Positions 10,090-20,366 of a DNA stretch of 64,000 nt are shown here, in pieces. Position numbers and translations under genes: made by a program. Source of the DNA: Entophlyctis helioformis (lineage: Eukaryota > Chytridiomycota > Chytridiomycetes > Chytridiales > Chytriomycetaceae); contig JAHLKH010000108.1 of the NCBI GenBank assembly GCA_025526915.1, positions 1-64,000 of the forward strand, in the 5' to 3' direction. Numbering within the stretch: position 1 is the stretch's first letter; each line of letters begins with the position of its first letter. The notes under the pieces are model-generated. The model ran no database searches, had not been told where the DNA came from, and saw only the letters and a program-made list of their open reading frames with translations.

Positions 10090-12600
10090 ATGGCTGCACG
10101 GATCCTGATGCGCAAGGCCTCCTCTCCGTCGTCCCCCCTGCTGCTCAACGCCAAGGCCCAGGCCCGCACCGCCCACATCGTCCGCGCCATGTCCTCGCCG
10201 TCGTCGTCCTCGCCCGTCGGCCCGCTCTACAAGCACCAGGCGTCGCTGCCCAAGCTGCCCGTGCCGTCGCTCGACGAAACGCTCGCGCGCTACGTGCGCT
10301 CCGTGCGTCCGCTGCTGTCCGACGCCGACTTTGACAAGACGGTTGCTGCCGTCGAGGACTTTAAGCGCCCCGGCGGCCCCGGCGAGACGCTGCAGCAGCG
10401 CCTCATTGCCCGTGATCAGGCCACCGACAAGTCCTGGCTCATCGACTGGTGGAACGACTACGCATACATGGCCTACCGTGACCCCGTCGTCATCAATGTC
10501 AACTACTTTTTCGGTGCGTGCGGTGTGTGTGTGTGTGCGTGTGTTGGTTGCCTGCTGGCTGCGATGGCTGTAGTGGCTGCGATGGCCTGCTGGGTCCTGC
10601 CTGGCCCGCCGCTGGCATGCCTTGCGCTGCTGGCTGCCTGCATGCCGAGCCGAGCTGTTCGCCCGCACAAACGCTGCGCAATCTGCTGCACATGCCAGAT
10701 CGCCCTCATCACCGCCGCCGGCAATCTGATCTTCGCCCAGCTGACTGATCCACAACCGCCCTGCTCTGCCCTGCTCTGTGCACACACACTCGCCTGCTCA
10801 CGCACTCGCCTGCCCATCCGCTGGCCTGCCCACTCGCTCGCCTGCGACCTGCAGCCTTCAAGGACGACAAGCTGCGCAAGAACCCCGCCGCTCGTGCTGC
10901 GTCGCTCATCACCGGCGCTCTCGCCTTCCGCAAGCTGGTGGTCAGGTGCGCTCCCTTTGCACCGCTCCGGCGGCACATTGGCCTCGCCAATGGTTTCTCC
11001 CGCCTCTCCTCCTGCCTCGATCGCTCGTGACTGACCCTCGACTGACCTCGCCCTCCAGCGAGCAGCTCGAGCCCGAAACGGCACGTGGCGGCCCTCTGTG
11101 CTCGCACCAGTACAGATACCTGTTCAACTCCACTCGCATTCCCGAGATCCCGTCGGACGTGACCCGCAACGCTGACCCTGCCAAGCACAACCACGTCGTT
11201 GTGCTGCGCAACAACCAGTTCTACACCATCGAGACCCTGCACCCCAATGGAACCCAGCTGTCCAACGCCGGAGCTCCAGGCGTACGTATATCGTGCACTG
11301 ACGCCTGCATGCTTGAGCAAGCCTGCTGACACCTGCTGTCGCCGCTGTGTGCGATCAACAGCCAGATCCAAAAGGTCTACGATGCCGCTGGCACGACCAA
11401 GGACGTCCCTGTCGGCCTCCTCACTACCGAGAACCGCGATGTCTGGACCAACGTGCGCAAGGAGCTGCTTGCTGTTTCTCCCAAGAACCGCGCGTCGCTG
11501 GATGCCATCGAGACGGCTGCGTTTGCCGTCTGCCTCGACGACACCAGACCCGTCACGCACAACGAGACCAGCCGCGCATGCTGGCACGGCGACGGCCGCA
11601 ACCGCTTCTTTGACAAGTCTCTGCAGTTTATTGTCTTTGAGAACGGCAAGGCCGGCTTCAATGGCGAGCACTCGATGATGGACGCCACGCCCACCCACCG
11701 CTGCTGCGAGTTCATTCTCGAGGGTCTGGCCAAGGGATCGATCGACCTTGGCTCTGCCGAGGTCTCGTCTGCACTGCCTGCCCCCAAGAAGCTGGCCTTT
11801 GACCTCACGCCCTCGCTGGTCGAGTCGATCGACAAGGCCGGCAAGCAGTTTGACGCTGTTGTTGCCAAGCACGACCTGCGCGTCGTGGTGTTTGAGGGAT
11901 ACGGCAAGAACCTCATCAAGAAGCTCCAGATCTCGCCCGACGCGTACGCGCAGATGGCCATCCAGCTTGCCTACTACAAGCTGTACGGCGTGTGCAAGCC
12001 AACGTACGAGTCTGCCCAGACGAGAAAGTACGGCTATGGCCGCACGGAGACGTGCCGCACCGTCTCGACCGAGACTGTTGCGTGGGTCAAGGCCATGGAG
12101 GACCCGACTCTTTCGGTGCGTGTTGCCTGTTCACTCGTAGTGGTCTCCTGGATTAGTACCTTGCGCCAGCTAACGCTTGCCCGATGCAGCTCAAGACCAA
12201 GGGCGAGCTCGGCCGCCAGGCGGTTGCCTCGCAGACGTCGTACATGGCCGCGGCTGTTGACGGCCGCGGTGTCGACCGCCACCTCCTCGGCCTCCGCCTG
12301 CTCATCAAGCCCGACGAGCCCAAGCCTGCGCTCTTTGCCGACCCGGCGTACTCCATGTCGTGCCACTGGAACCTGTCCACGTCGCAGATCACGTCCGAGT
12401 ACTACGACGGCTACGGCTGGGGCGAGGTTGTCCCCGACGGCTACGGCATCGCGTACCAGGTCAAGGAGAACGCGCTCCACTTTAACCTCGTGAGCCTGTT
12501 CCTCAAGAACGACCACCTCCAGACGTACTTCCACGAGGCGCTGCACGAGATGCGTGCTGTGTTCGAGGCCACCATCCCGGCTCCCAAGCCCAAGCTGTGA
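10090..12600 (+). CDS. CAT2: Carnitine O-acetyltransferase
   Basis: Five exons join cleanly with matching phases: 10090-10513, 10855-10945, 11059-11281, 11366-12115 and 12190-12600, giving 632 residues. The protein is a choline/carnitine acyltransferase. It has the LPKLPVPSLDETLARY N-terminal signature, RDPVVINVNYFF, and the catalytic histidine in NGEHSMMDATP. It also has FEGYGKNLIKK near the CoA-binding region, YESAQTRKYGYGRTE with the conserved T/S-E-T stretch (TVSTETVAW), and QITSEYYDGYGWGEVVPDGYGIAYQVK near the C-terminus. It reversibly transfers acetyl groups between CoA and carnitine, moving acetyl units between peroxisome, cytosol and mitochondrion. The Arg/Ala/Ser-rich N-terminus (MAARILMRKASS) suggests a mitochondrial form. 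An in-frame ATG at 10018 would add 24 residues. A C-terminal PTS1 is not evident (ends PKL). Confidence 0.96.
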
Positions 12601-12815
12601 GGTGCGTACGCTGCCGCGACTCTGCGCTGGTATCTGCCTGGTGGATCCTGTTGCCTGACACGACCGCGCGATGCCTTGCACAGTTGGCCGTCTTCTCAGA
12701 CTTGCAAGCACCGCTCCCCCTTCCCCCCTGAACACGCCCCCATGATACACAGACATACACCACCACCACCACCACCACCATTCCCCCCTCACATTCCCAC
12801 CATTGTTTATGCGGC

Positions 12816-13805
12816 ATGATCGCCCAGCACTCCTCCCCTGTGTCTGTCCTGTCACTGCCGTCGCTCATCGCATCCCATCGCTCATCGCATCCCATCGCTG
12901 TCGTTGCTGCTGTCGCTGTTGCTGGTGTTGCCTGCCCGTGCGACGCGGCCCAGCCCCTCCCGTTCAACGATAAACCCCAAACGGCTGCCCTGTCTGTCGT
13001 ATCTCGAGGATCCGCCGCAGCGTCTCTTTTGGCCATGTTACTAACGCCTGCCTGTTGTCCTTCACTTGCCGTCGCCTCGTTGCCATCGCCTCGCTGTCCG
13101 TGCCGCTGTGCCAGTGAGCCGTCGCTGGTGCCCCAGCCGGCAGCATCGGCATCGTCCACAGCCGCAGCCGCATCTGCATCGGCATCGGCATGCACGTCGG
13201 CCATGTCGACGGCAGTCTCGTCGCCCGCCTTCCCGCGCCAAGCGCTGGCCAGACAGTACCCATCGCCGCCACAGCCCGCCTTCCTGTCCATCTCGCCCAG
13301 CAGCCTCGCCACTCTGGCAGAGGCTGAGCCGGCATGTCCGCCGTGGCGCTCGTCTGCGCCGCACGACTCGGGCCATTCCAGAAGCACCTCGTCGGCCTCG
13401 TCTGCATCGACAGCAACGTCTGCGTCAACACCTTGCTCAGTTCCCTCAACTGCGTCCATCTCGTCTGGACATCCGCAGTCGTTCAGCACCAAGCGCCATG
13501 GCATGAGCGTGGCCACCGCTTGGGCCGACCCCTCGCTGACCTCCAACGCAGCAGCGGCGTGCGGCCCGAGCTCGGCTGGCGGCCGCAGAGAGTTCATCCG
13601 ACACACGCCGACAACGCCGACAACGCCGTCCATCCCGACCCCCTCAGTGGCTGCAAACGCGGCCGCATGGAATGTCGGGCATGTTCTCAAAGTGTTGGCC
13701 GACAGCCAGCGTCTCGACAAGGCTGTGCTCAACGATGCCGACAAGGCGCAACCCGACACCGCAGATCTCCGCGCAGTCGACTCGTTTTCTCTCTTGTTCA
13801 TGTAG
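12816..13805 (+). CDS. Hypothetical Ala/Ser/Pro-rich protein
   Basis: Uninterrupted frame of 329 codons from an ATG at 12816 to a stop at 13805, with no recognisable domain. The first 250 residues are Ala/Ser/Thr/Pro-rich with short runs (SASSTAAAASASASACTSAMS). The last 50 (NVGHVLKVLADSQRLDKAVLNDADKA) are more ordinary and could form a helix. The opposite strand is also open over most of this interval (12503-13837), typical of GC-rich sequence, so openness alone is weak evidence. I prefer the plus strand because its C-terminal 50 residues look like real protein and the other strand reads as Gly/Asp/Ala repeats. It may equally be non-coding. Confidence 0.35.
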   Translation: MIAQHSSPVSVLSLPSLIASHRSSHPIAVVAAVAVAGVACPCDAAQPLPFNDKPQTAALSVVSRGSAAASLLAMLLTPACCPSLAVASLPSPRCPCRCASEPSLVPQPAASASSTAAAASASASACTSAMSTAVSSPAFPRQALARQYPSPPQPAFLSISPSSLATLAEAEPACPPWRSSAPHDSGHSRSTSSASSASTATSASTPCSVPSTASISSGHPQSFSTKRHGMSVATAWADPSLTSNAAAACGPSSAGGRREFIRHTPTTPTTPSIPTPSVAANAAAWNVGHVLKVLADSQRLDKAVLNDADKAQPDTADLRAVDSFSLLFM

Positions 13806-13891
13806 CTGCTTTCGTCCATGCTCCTCTCCTTCAACACCTCGCTTTGGAATGATAAGATATTTATGTCGACGGGGTGGTGGTTGTGTTGTTG

Positions 13892-16800
13892 CTAGCTGGG
13901 CATGCGTCGCGCTTGGATGGCTTGCGGCGGCGGCGGTGGCGGCTGCTGTCGCCGAAGCGGTACAACGTGCTGCATCTGTACATGGGGATCCTTTTCAGAA
14001 AAGAGCATTTGCGGTGGTAGTTGCTGCTGCTGCTGCTGCCGTTGTGGCTCTTGGTATCCAGTGACTATCACAGGGTGTCGTGTCGGTCCATAGTCAAGCG
14101 CAGTCATTCCGCCTGCTGCTGTGCCAACAGAGGACGCGTGCACGTTGGGATCAGAGGTTGCTGCGGAGCTACTGCCCTGTAAATGCTGTCGCGCCTGCTC
14201 GGCAATCTGCCGCACAACCGACACGTCTGTGATGTGGCGCCGCTCGTTGAGCACGTTGAGCGTGCGCCGTGCTTCTTCAATCATGCGCTCGTTTTCGTTG
14301 CGTTGCTGCCTCAGCCGCTTTTCAGACGCCATCAACTTGCTGCACTGTCTGGGAGGTCAGTCTCGCAGGCCATACACACAGGATCCGCTCGGCGCCGGAT
14401 CCACTCACTTCCATCTGCAATTTGCGGTACTCCTCTGTCGTGACAGTTCCATCCTGGCGCGGCCGATCCGCCTGCTTGAGGAGCTGCTGCTTGATCCGAT
14501 CCGGGCTGCCTGGCACTGCGAATCTCTTCTTGGCGGCCGGATCGCTGCCTCCTTGTCCATTTGCGTGCTCCTGGGCATGCGTCTGACCCCCATGTGCAAG
14601 CAGGTGCTGCAACTGCGCGTCCTTTTGCTGGATAATCCGAAGACACTTTTGGTGCCTCTCGTCCGCCATCGTCAGCTGCTTCGAGCACAACAGAAAGTCC
14701 TTTTCCAGTTGGCTGGCATCGACAAATCGCATGTCAGTCTGCAGCCCAGCTGATCGCGACTCAAACACCCTCACTTTTTAGCATCAAGCAGCTCTTGGAC
14801 ACGTTGCTGTGCTCCTTGGTTGTCTGCCTGGTGGTTTTGCCGCTCAACCTCGAGCCGTCCCTGGTAGTCCTTAATCATGGCATGCAGCTTCTCGTAGTCG
14901 CTCTTGGGAAGCGGCTATCCAATGGGCCATGTTGTGTCAGTAATGTGTGGCTGCACACATGGCGGCCGTCCGTGTCCACTCACTCCGTCAGGGATGGTGA
15001 TGATGGTCCGTTCAGGCGATGAGGCACGTCCTTGTGCTCCAGTCGCGACGGGGCCACTTGCGCCACTGCCGGGCCGTCCAGGGATGCCTGCCGATGCTGC
15101 GCGTCTGTCGGGCTGCAGCGCTCGAGACAGCTTGCTCTCCAAAACAGACATCTTGGTCTCCCATAATCTGTCCACAGCAGCATCAGAATACGAACAATGG
15201 AGCACACACGCAAGATGATCCGCCCGTCTCACTTCTTCTCGGTTAAGATTGCCTGATGAATCTCGCTGTATGTCACAAGCTTCTCTAGTTTGGTTTGAAT
15301 GGCAATCTCGAGCTCGTTAAAGTCGCCAATGGGCTGGACCACCGTGTCAGACGATCCGTGTTTGCCCCTATGCGCACAGCCAAAGCAAGAGCCAGCCTAC
15401 CATGCGCTTCAGCTCTTCGTCTTCCAGGATATGGCCCAGTACATTATTGGCACGGATCAGTAACTTGTTGCGTTTCTTGAGCCCCTCGACATATCGCCTG
15501 TGGTTCTCATCTCTTGTGTTTGGTTCTGCCGCGACGCCAAGAAGCTGATTGATAAACTGGGTCAGAAGCGCTGTCTCGAGACCAGCCCTTTGTGCCACCT
15601 GTCGCATCTGATGGCATGCACACAGGCTCAGTCAACAACGACTCTTCAAGCATAAACGCACCATTCTATGCCAGCAACCACTGACCTGGTGCATCCAGTC
15701 AACGAACTGGCGAAACTCTGAATCTGTCATGCTTTGCGAGCTGTTTGTTGAATGGATCTGCTCACCACATTCCATGAGCGCCAGTTAGCACTCCAATCAG
15801 CATTGCACGTGCATAAGCACCACTCACTGTTGGCATGAGCATTGATGCATGCTGTGCAGTTTGCCTTGATTGGCGCTGTGACATGCGCATCGTTGGTCAG
15901 TGGCACAGACGGACAGGCTAGACGGCAGCCGTGCGGCATACCTTTTCCTTGCTACTCTTGCTGACCTGCGCGGTGCTTTCCATTGGCTGCTTGCCAGCGT
16001 GGGCCGTTCGCGGGGATCCGTTGTTGGGACTGTTGCTCGCAGATCGCCGCCGCTCATTGTCAGTCCGCAGCCGTTCATGTGCAATGCGGAGTTCTTCCGT
16101 CTGCCGATGAATCTCGCGCTCGAGCTTTGCCATTATCTGCGCAGACTCTTTCGAGTTGGCATCATTGATTTCCAGTCTCTTCTTGTAGTACTCAATCTGC
16201 TTCTTGAGATCCTTGACCACTTCCGGGCTGTCCTCTGTGCTTGCTGGCGTCTCCATAATAATATCCTTGACCGGCGACGTGCATGCGTCTCTGTGAGCTT
16301 GCTTTGCCTCGAGCACCTCCTCGAGTTTCTGTACCAATTGCACATGTGCATGGTGTCAGCGCAAGAATAGGCAACATCGAGATCAACTGCAGTCACAAAC
16401 CTGCTCCAGTCCCATTGTTCGCTGCTCCCAAAGTTGCAGTGCTGCAGCGTGACCCTCTTCGGCAGCCATCATGACGCGATGCGCTTCTTGCAGCTCCATG
16501 GCGATATTGTCTGCCTCGGCCGTCTTACCTAGCACCTGTCCCTCCAGCTCACGAATGCGCTGCTCGAGTCTCTCGATGGTTTCTTGGGCAGGCTGGCGAT
16601 TGGCCCAGTTTCAAGCCGAATCCACTCGTCAGGTCGCTGCAATGGCTTGTCAAACCACTATCCACATACCACGATTTTGCTGGCAATGTCGCCTTCGAGC
16701 TCGTCACGCAGCCGCGACTCGAGCCGCATGTCCTCGACAATCGCCTTGAGTTCTGCGTGCTAGATGCGTGGATCAAGCAAAGCGTCAGATCGGCCCGCCT

Positions 16801-17536
16801 GTTCAGAGCCCCAATGACCAAGATCCAACCTCGTTGACAATGTCTGCAACACCCTCTGGAGACATCTTTTGCAGGTTCTCGGTCAGAAAGTACACTCGCA
16901 TCTTGAGGCCAAAGTTTTCCTTCTTGAGGTCGTCGATGAGCTGGTTGAGCATGCGTGTGTCAGCAACGTGTCGGTGTGCAGCAAGTGTGAGATGGACGGG
17001 ACCTTTTCGCGATGCTTCAGACCCATGGAGTAGTGGTCGTCGTCGTCGTCGTTGTCTTCATCGTCATGGCTGTCGGTTGGTGGTGCTGGCGTTGCTTGGC
17101 TGTCTGGGCGACCAGCACCAGCAACCGAACCTGCAGCAGCGCCAGCAGTGGCCGGAACAGCGTCCAAGTGGGGCTGCGACCGAGACACAGCGGCCGTCTG
17201 GGCAGCAGCACCGACGACTGCATTGTCCTGGGTTGGTTGCTGTTTGTGCTGTTTGTGCTGCAGCGACCCGAGGCCCAGGTCGAAGCGGACATAGTCCTTG
17301 GGCGACGGCAGCGCCGACTGCTCTTCGGGAATGGTGCAAGCGAGAGCATCAGGCGGGCTGTGTTCATGTCTTGTCTTGGCGTGTGGTGTGTGTGTGTGGT
17401 GTGTGTGTGTGTGTGGTGTGTGTCTGCCAACTCGTCCGACTGCAGCTGCCCTGTGTTGTGCGTCCAACACAGCAAATCGTGAAACGCGTCCTGTTGCTGC
17501 CAGCGGCAACTCGAGTTCTCTCGACAAGACCTTCAT
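13892..17536 (-). CDS. Centrosomin CM1-motif coiled-coil protein (Mto1/Pcp1-like, gamma-tubulin complex recruiter)
   Basis: Many short minus-strand exons run from an ATG at 17536 to the stop at 13892. An acidic, low-complexity N-terminal region (SHDDEDNDDDDDHY, about 17020-17060) is followed by a CM1/Cnn_1N motif read at about 16830-16960: LINQLIDDLKKENFGLKMRV, then FLTENLQKMSPEGVADIVNE. This is the family's hallmark and binds the gamma-tubulin complex. The rest is coiled coil, for example LEREIHRQTEELRIAHERL (about 16080-16140), and ends in a Gln/Pro-rich tail. Fungal relatives sit at spindle pole bodies and microtubule-organising centres and recruit gamma-tubulin. A (GT)n tract at about 17385-17425 falls in the first 200 bases; read through, it encodes His-Thr repeats and it may instead be part of an intron. 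Intron positions between coiled-coil exons were not all resolved. Confidence 0.8.
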
Positions 17537-17611
17537 TTAACAGGATGGAGTCCATACAGCCCATACGGCGCATACGGCCCATACGACCCATACAGCCAGA
17601 ATAGCCTGGCA

Positions 17612-18440
17612 TTACGAGTTCCAGCTCTCCTCGACAATCTCACGCACCCGCTTGTTGTAGTCCTTGCGCGAGTCTGAGAATAACCGCGCTGCCTCTGCGT
17701 TGGCCGGGCTGTTGGGGTTCGGATCGTGCAGCAGCGACTGGATCGACGTCAGAATGGCGGCCACGTCGTATGTAGGCGACCTGTGAGAGCATGTGTGTAT
17801 TGTTGTCCGTCAGCACTTGTATGCATTCATGCATCAGGATATGCCGTCAACACAAAGGGGGCAATCGCACCATCTGTTTTGCAGAATGTCCAGACACAGG
17901 TCGCCGTTGGCGTATACGTTGGGGTGGAACATGCGGCTGACAAACTTGACATGCGGCGGCTTGGTCGGATAGCTCTCGTCGAACGTCAGCACCAGCTTGA
18001 ATGTCTGTCGCCATCAGCAAGAGTCAGTCTTGTTGTCATAAGCATGTGGCGAGTTTCAGGCTCGTATGGCCAGGGTTGCATGAACTGCCTGAGTGTGGAT
18101 GTTTTGGCTGGGCAGTAGCAGGCTGCACCTGTGGATGGCTGCGCCTGTAGCTGCGCCTGAACCTTTAGCTGCACCCACACATATGCTCATGCTGGACGTC
18201 TTTGCCAGCAACAGCTGCGACACCGCCAGCGACGGCCAGCCACAACCGTGCAGAGACATCCGCCTGCGAGTGCACTTGCACACTTACGCCGTCCTCGAAG
18301 GGAGTGTCCTCGGGTCCAAAGATGACTGCGTTCCAGATGAGGACATTGTCTGGGCACGGCGCTCCGCTGACTCCCTCGGGCGGGTCGGTCTGCAGCCGTT
18401 TAAAGTCTCGCATCAACCGACGCTTCGCTGGTGTCGACAT
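17612..18440 (-). CDS. RAD6: Ubiquitin-conjugating enzyme E2, RAD6/UBC2 type
   Basis: Three exons with consistent phases (18288-18440, 17871-18004, 17612-17780) encode 151 residues, the core length of RAD6 orthologues without the yeast acidic tail. The N-terminus [17 protein letters not shown] is nearly diagnostic of RAD6. The catalytic cysteine sits in [13 protein letters not shown], preceded by the HPN motif (FHPNVYANG). [17 protein letters not shown] and [13 protein letters not shown] follow. Family role: with Rad18 it monoubiquitinates PCNA in lesion bypass, with Bre1 it monoubiquitinates histone H2B, and with Ubr1 it serves N-end-rule degradation. The start codon lies only 58 bp from the inverted-repeat boundary at 18498, so most of its upstream region is repeat sequence. 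Confidence 0.96.
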
Positions 18441-18497
18441 GCCTCGCAATGTTCGTAACGAGGGAACGTTGAATTGAATCGGTTTACTGATGGGACC

Positions 18498-20366
18498 ATG
18501 AGCGCAAACAGGCAGGCATTGAGATCCGGCCGATGGCTGGCTGGGAGCAGTGCTGCTGAGCATTCACGGCCATATTGACGATCAGTACAGCGACCATAAC
18601 CGCAATGTGCTTGTGATGGACTATGCGGTGTACTGCGGCCATTTCGATATTCTCAAGCTGCTGCACGAGGCGGGCAGTGACGCATGCTCAGACGATGCGA
18701 TGGACTGGGCGGCCATGGGCGGGCGGCTGGACATGCTGGAGTGGCTATGGGACAATATCCGGGCGGACTGCACCAAGTGGGCGATGGCATGGGCGGCAGA
18801 GGGCGGGTTCCTGGACGTTGTCATCTGGCTGCACGACAAGAGACGCCGCGGGACTGATGAAGCAATGGATCGCGCTGCTGGTTGTGGACGTACGGCAGTG
18901 GTACAGTGGCTGCACGAGCGCACGTATGGATGCACAACCGACGCGATGGATGGTGCGCTGGGTCGTCTGTATGACACTCGTTGTTTGGCGGTCGCCGAGT
19001 GGCTGCTTGTGCATCGCAAAGAGGGTTGCTCGCACGAGGCAATCGGCAATGCATTCAAGGCGAGATGTGGCAAGTCCATGCGGTTCCTTCTCAAGAACTG
19101 CCTCGACCAGTTCACGGTGCGCGACCTTGCGTGCTTGAACTACTCGTTTCACCACACACTGATGTGTCTGCCTGTCACTCAGCGGGCCAAGATCCAGATG
19201 AGATGCGTGGAGGCAATGACGGACGCCTATGCTTCCATCGCCGACCTGCCTGCGCCGCCCCTTGACGAGCCAGCCGCAAAGATCCCCGATCTCGGCAGAG
19301 TGAGTTGGTGGTCAGGGCAATGAAAGGATGCAGCTGGTTTATCGTGTGGTCCAGCATCCTGCTTGAACGTGATGCAAAGGGTCATTGGTGTGAGCTTGAC
19401 TGCCAACAAGCCAGCCGCCCTTGTCTATGGATCAGGCTGCGTTGTTCCAAGTGATCGCATAGCACGCCCCACCAGCCCCCACACCACGCCAGCAACACTG
19501 TGCACCATGGCATGGCATGCCATGTCAGTGGTTGTCCCACATTCTCGTGCTTTGCAATGGCGTTTGTTGGACGATCGCGCCGAGTGGATCTTGTCCAGAC
19601 AACCACAAAGCAAGCAAGCGGCTGCGACGATGCTGGCGGAGCGACCGACGGCAGACAACGCAGACGCAGCCAGTGACGAGCATGTGCGCCGTCTGCAGAG
19701 CACAGTCGAGCGGCGGGCTGTGGTCGAGCAGGTTGTTGGAGCGAGTAGCAGCCAAGCCGTCGAGCCAGGACAGCCAGCAGCAACGTCAGCAACGACCGCA
19801 CAGCCAGGGGTGCCTCGCTATGTGGTGCCGCCAGCCACCGGCGACCTTGCGTTCGGCAGCAGCCATTGGGACGGCAAGCCCGCCGAGATCCACGCCTTGA
19901 TCCTCAAGGCAGCTGGCCCGCTCACTCGCTTCCTGTGCGGCCTGCTCGGCGACAAGCGCCGCATCGACTACACGACCAGGCTGCAGCTGTGGACCGAAGC
20001 GTTCAAGATGGACTGGCAGGGCGATCTGGCTCTGCTGCCTGACGTCAAGCTGACGGCCGACAACGGACTGCTCCTCGCACACTCTCGCTCCATGTACGAC
20101 CGGCTCTGCAAGCGCTTTCCTCTGCACACCGAGCCCTTCTATTCAAGCTCAGACGCATACAAAAACAACTATTACCAATCGTTCTATAATGGAAGAAGCG
20201 ACAGCCAACGGCTGCTTCTCATCCCCATGCGGCACGGCTGGTTCGATCTGCTCGACTTTACGTACCCGATCGTACTCGCTCGCTTGGCCATCTGCTTTGG
20301 ATGCCTCGATCTGCTCAAGCATCTCGACGACAAGTACAGCACACTCAAGGACTGGATGGCCCGACA
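18498..20366. repeat. Long inverted repeat, arm B
   Basis: Reverse-complement partner of 1-1868. Identity begins at ATGAGCGC (18498-18505), just upstream of RAD6, and continues to 20366, where the other arm is cut by the window edge; it probably extends further. This arm contains the open version of the frame that is broken in arm A, plus the start of the ankyrin gene at 19630. Confidence 0.95.
18616..19323 (+). CDS. Headless ankyrin-repeat protein (arm B copy)
   Basis: The frame is open from 18523 to the stop at 19323. The first in-frame ATG is 18616 (MDYAVYCGHF), giving about 235 residues. It has at least five ankyrin-like units with the local consensus (D-ILKLLHEAG, DMLEWLWDN, VVIWLHDKRRRG, VVQWLHERTYGC, VAEWLLVHRKEGC) and a non-repeat C-terminus ending GRVSWWSGQ. 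The head module found in other family members is missing because arm B begins only 118 bp upstream. This looks like a 5'-truncated duplicate, but the frame is intact and a product starting at 18616 is possible. The arm A copy has a frameshift. Confidence 0.55.
   Translation: MDYAVYCGHFDILKLLHEAGSDACSDDAMDWAAMGGRLDMLEWLWDNIRADCTKWAMAWAAEGGFLDVVIWLHDKRRRGTDEAMDRAAGCGRTAVVQWLHERTYGCTTDAMDGALGRLYDTRCLAVAEWLLVHRKEGCSHEAIGNAFKARCGKSMRFLLKNCLDQFTVRDLACLNYSFHHTLMCLPVTQRAKIQMRCVEAMTDAYASIADLPAPPLDEPAAKIPDLGRVSWWSGQ

Noticed and set aside
10709..11872. Minus-strand frame of 387 codons
   Set aside because: Antisense of carnitine acetyltransferase exons, which join perfectly on the plus strand.
12503..13837. 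Minus-strand frame of 444 codons opposite the 12.8-13.8 kb ORF
   Set aside because: Asp/Ala/Gly repeats and antisense to the last CAT2 exon at one end; the plus-strand frame is slightly better, though both are weak.
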